DNA of 64,000 nucleotides from Haloarcula marismortui ATCC 43049 (GTDB lineage: Archaea > Halobacteriota > Halobacteria > Halobacteriales > Haloarculaceae). This document shows, one piece after another, positions 62,640-64,000 of the stretch. Below the pieces are notes generated by a model, which saw only the letters and a list, made by a program, of their open reading frames with translations, was not told the origin of the DNA and did no database searches. The position numbers and the translations under genes were made by a program. The DNA is taken from positions 1,984,001-2,048,000 of the forward strand of contig NC_006396.1 of the NCBI RefSeq assembly GCF_000011085.1, given 5' to 3'. Numbering within the stretch: the stretch's first letter is position 1; every line of letters begins with the position of its first letter.

Positions 62640-64000
62640 ATGAGCGATGAGTTCGACGCCGTCGTCGGGAAGGTGCGAGCACGGGCCTCGCCGACCGACG
62701 ACGAACGAGCGCAGTTACAGCGGGTCGCCGACGCGGTGATGGCTGACGCCGAAGCAGCTATCGCTGACCTTCCAGTCGAGGCGGAAGTGGTGCAGGTCGG
62801 CTCGACGGCGCGAGGGACGTGGACCGCCGGTGACCGAGACGTGGACGTGTTCGTCTGTTTTCCGCCGTCTATCGACCGCGAAGCGCTGGAGGAGTACGGA
62901 CTGGCTGTCGGGCACGATGTCCTGCCCGATGGGCGTGAGGAGTACGCCGAACACCCCTACGTCGTCGGCGAGCGCGAGGGGTACGCCGTGGATCTGGTGC
63001 CCTGTTATGCGGTCGAGAACGCCACAGAAATCCAGTCCGCGGTGGACCGGACGCCGTTTCACACCAGATACTTGCAGGAGCGACTGGACGACAACAGCGC
63101 GGCAGAGGTGCGGGTGGCAAAGCAGTTCCTGAAGGGGATCGGCGTCTACGGGAGCGACCTCCGGACACGCGGGTTCTCAGGCTATCTAACGGAATTACTG
63201 GTGCTTGAGTTCGGTGGCTTCCGAGCGTTCCTCGAAGCGGTCGCGGACTGGCACCCGCCAGTTCGACTGGACCCGGACGACCACGGGAGCGAGACGTTCG
63301 ACGACCCGCTGGTCGTCATCGACCCGACGGACCCGGAGCGCAACGTCGCGGCAGTGTTGTCCGAAACGAACGTCGCCACACTCCAGCACTACGCCCGGGA
63401 CCTCCTCGCCGAGCCGCGGGTGTCGCTGTTCACCGAAGACGACCCGTGCCCGTTCGAAGCAGCGGACGTTGAAGCCGCGGTATCACAGCGGGGCACCACG
63501 CCGGTCGCGCTTCGCTTCGCGGCCCCGGATGTCGTCGATGACCAGCTCTGGCCACAGCTCCGGAAGTCCCTCGACGGGCTCTGCAGCGAACTCGACCGAC
63601 GCGGGTTTGAAGTCCTGCGGTCGGCCGCATTCGTTGAGGACGACAGCGGTAAGCCGGAAACGCTGGACACCGAAAGCCGGGGACGAGACGTCGTCCTGCT
63701 GCTTGAGTTCGCTGTCGCCGAGCAGCCGGCTGTTGAGCGTCACGAGGGGCCACCAGTGCACGTCCGCGAGCACGCGAGCGGGTTCTTCCAGAAGTACGAC
63801 GACAACTCCGAGGTGGCCGGCCCCTTCATCGACGGCGACCGATACGTTGTCGAACGGCAGCGAGCGTTTACCACAGCGACTGGGTTCCTGTCGAGTGCTG
63901 CCGTCTACGACGTTGGGCTGGGACAGCGGATCGAGTCGGCGCTGGAGAACGGGTACGAGGTACTGGTCGGTACAGATATCGCAGCGCTTGCCGACGGCTT
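62640..64000 (+). CDS. cca: CCA tRNA nucleotidyltransferase, class I (partial, runs off the end)
   Basis: At least 453 residues of the archaeal CCA-adding enzyme, which adds CCA to tRNA 3' ends; haloarchaeal tRNAs do not encode CCA. The catalytic motif is VGSTARGTWTAGDRDVDVFV near residue 55 and the third carboxylate is in GYAVDLVPCYAVEN. The helical tail motif FLKGIGVYGSDLRTRGFSGYL follows. The frame stays open to the last base. It lies beside two tRNA genes, facing away from them. Confidence 0.92.
   Translation, partial: MSDEFDAVVGKVRARASPTDDERAQLQRVADAVMADAEAAIADLPVEAEVVQVGSTARGTWTAGDRDVDVFVCFPPSIDREALEEYGLAVGHDVLPDGREEYAEHPYVVGEREGYAVDLVPCYAVENATEIQSAVDRTPFHTRYLQERLDDNSAAEVRVAKQFLKGIGVYGSDLRTRGFSGYLTELLVLEFGGFRAFLEAVADWHPPVRLDPDDHGSETFDDPLVVIDPTDPERNVAAVLSETNVATLQHYARDLLAEPRVSLFTEDDPCPFEAADVEAAVSQRGTTPVALRFAAPDVVDDQLWPQLRKSLDGLCSELDRRGFEVLRSAAFVEDDSGKPETLDTESRGRDVVLLLEFAVAEQPAVERHEGPPVHVREHASGFFQKYDDNSEVAGPFIDGDRYVVERQRAFTTATGFLSSAAVYDVGLGQRIESALENGYEVLVGTDIAALADG

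Overview
The window is chromosomal DNA of a halophilic archaeon (class Halobacteria), probably Haloarcula or a close relative. The evidence is high GC, acidic proteomes (Asp/Glu-rich translations), Tat-type lipoprotein signals, TATA boxes 25-30 bases upstream of start codons (leaderless transcripts), and many haloarchaea-restricted families: HalOD1, RdfA, the archaea-specific SMC-related protein, HVO_0476- and HVO_0416-type zinc fingers, and Hvo_1808-type surface proteins. The genus is an inference from overall flavour.

Chromosomal core, 1-46.9 kb. In order it holds: a peptide-type ABC importer (binding protein and two permeases, no ATPase genes); dihydroorotase, a lipoate ligase-like protein and a cysteine hydrolase of nicotinamidase type; two tandem HExxH surface lipoproteins; nicotinate phosphoribosyltransferase; a ZIP metal transporter, a site-2 protease with CBS domains and a NUDIX/eIF-2B-like fusion; the cell-shape gene rdfA with an SMC-related gene; a fluoride-channel pair (crcB); a HerA-like ATPase; two Pcm-like methyltransferases behind a zinc-finger gene; an M29 aminopeptidase; archaeal type II GAPDH; an Rnl3-type RNA ligase divergent from its PIN-domain partner; a UvrD-like helicase; three small regulators; a quinol-type nitric oxide reductase; coaD; and a four-gene CbiMNQO-type metal ECF importer divergent from nikR. 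The shared nikR/cbiM promoter carries a palindrome overlapping the importer TATA box, so nickel uptake repressed by NikR is the likely circuit.

Integrated provirus, 46.94-62.23 kb. A 14-base direct repeat flanks about 15.3 kb, and the right copy is the 3' end of an intact tRNA gene with a CAT anticodon. Inside lie a tyrosine integrase with a zinc-ribbon partner, two winged-helix regulators, and a structural cassette in pleolipovirus order: four-TM VP3-like protein, small membrane protein, large spike with C-terminal anchor, two membrane proteins, and a VP8-like ATPase. At the far end is a four-gene leftward operon ending in a large replication-type protein with a winged helix. Layout and site match betapleolipoviruses such as SNJ2. 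All genes look intact, so the element may be inducible.

The provirus carries two AT-rich cargo blocks unlike its GC-rich backbone. Block A (49.1-52.1 kb) has three uncharacterised membrane-protein genes and one small gene around a perfect 12-base inverted repeat. Block B (57.3-59.5 kb) has a PD-(D/E)XK-like protein and a SIR2-domain protein, bracketed by two clusters of perfect inverted repeats. Block B is a good candidate for a virus-borne NAD-dependent defence system; block A is a candidate for an undescribed membrane immunity or superinfection-exclusion system. The right flank has tRNA-Asn and the start of a CCA-adding enzyme gene that runs off the window.
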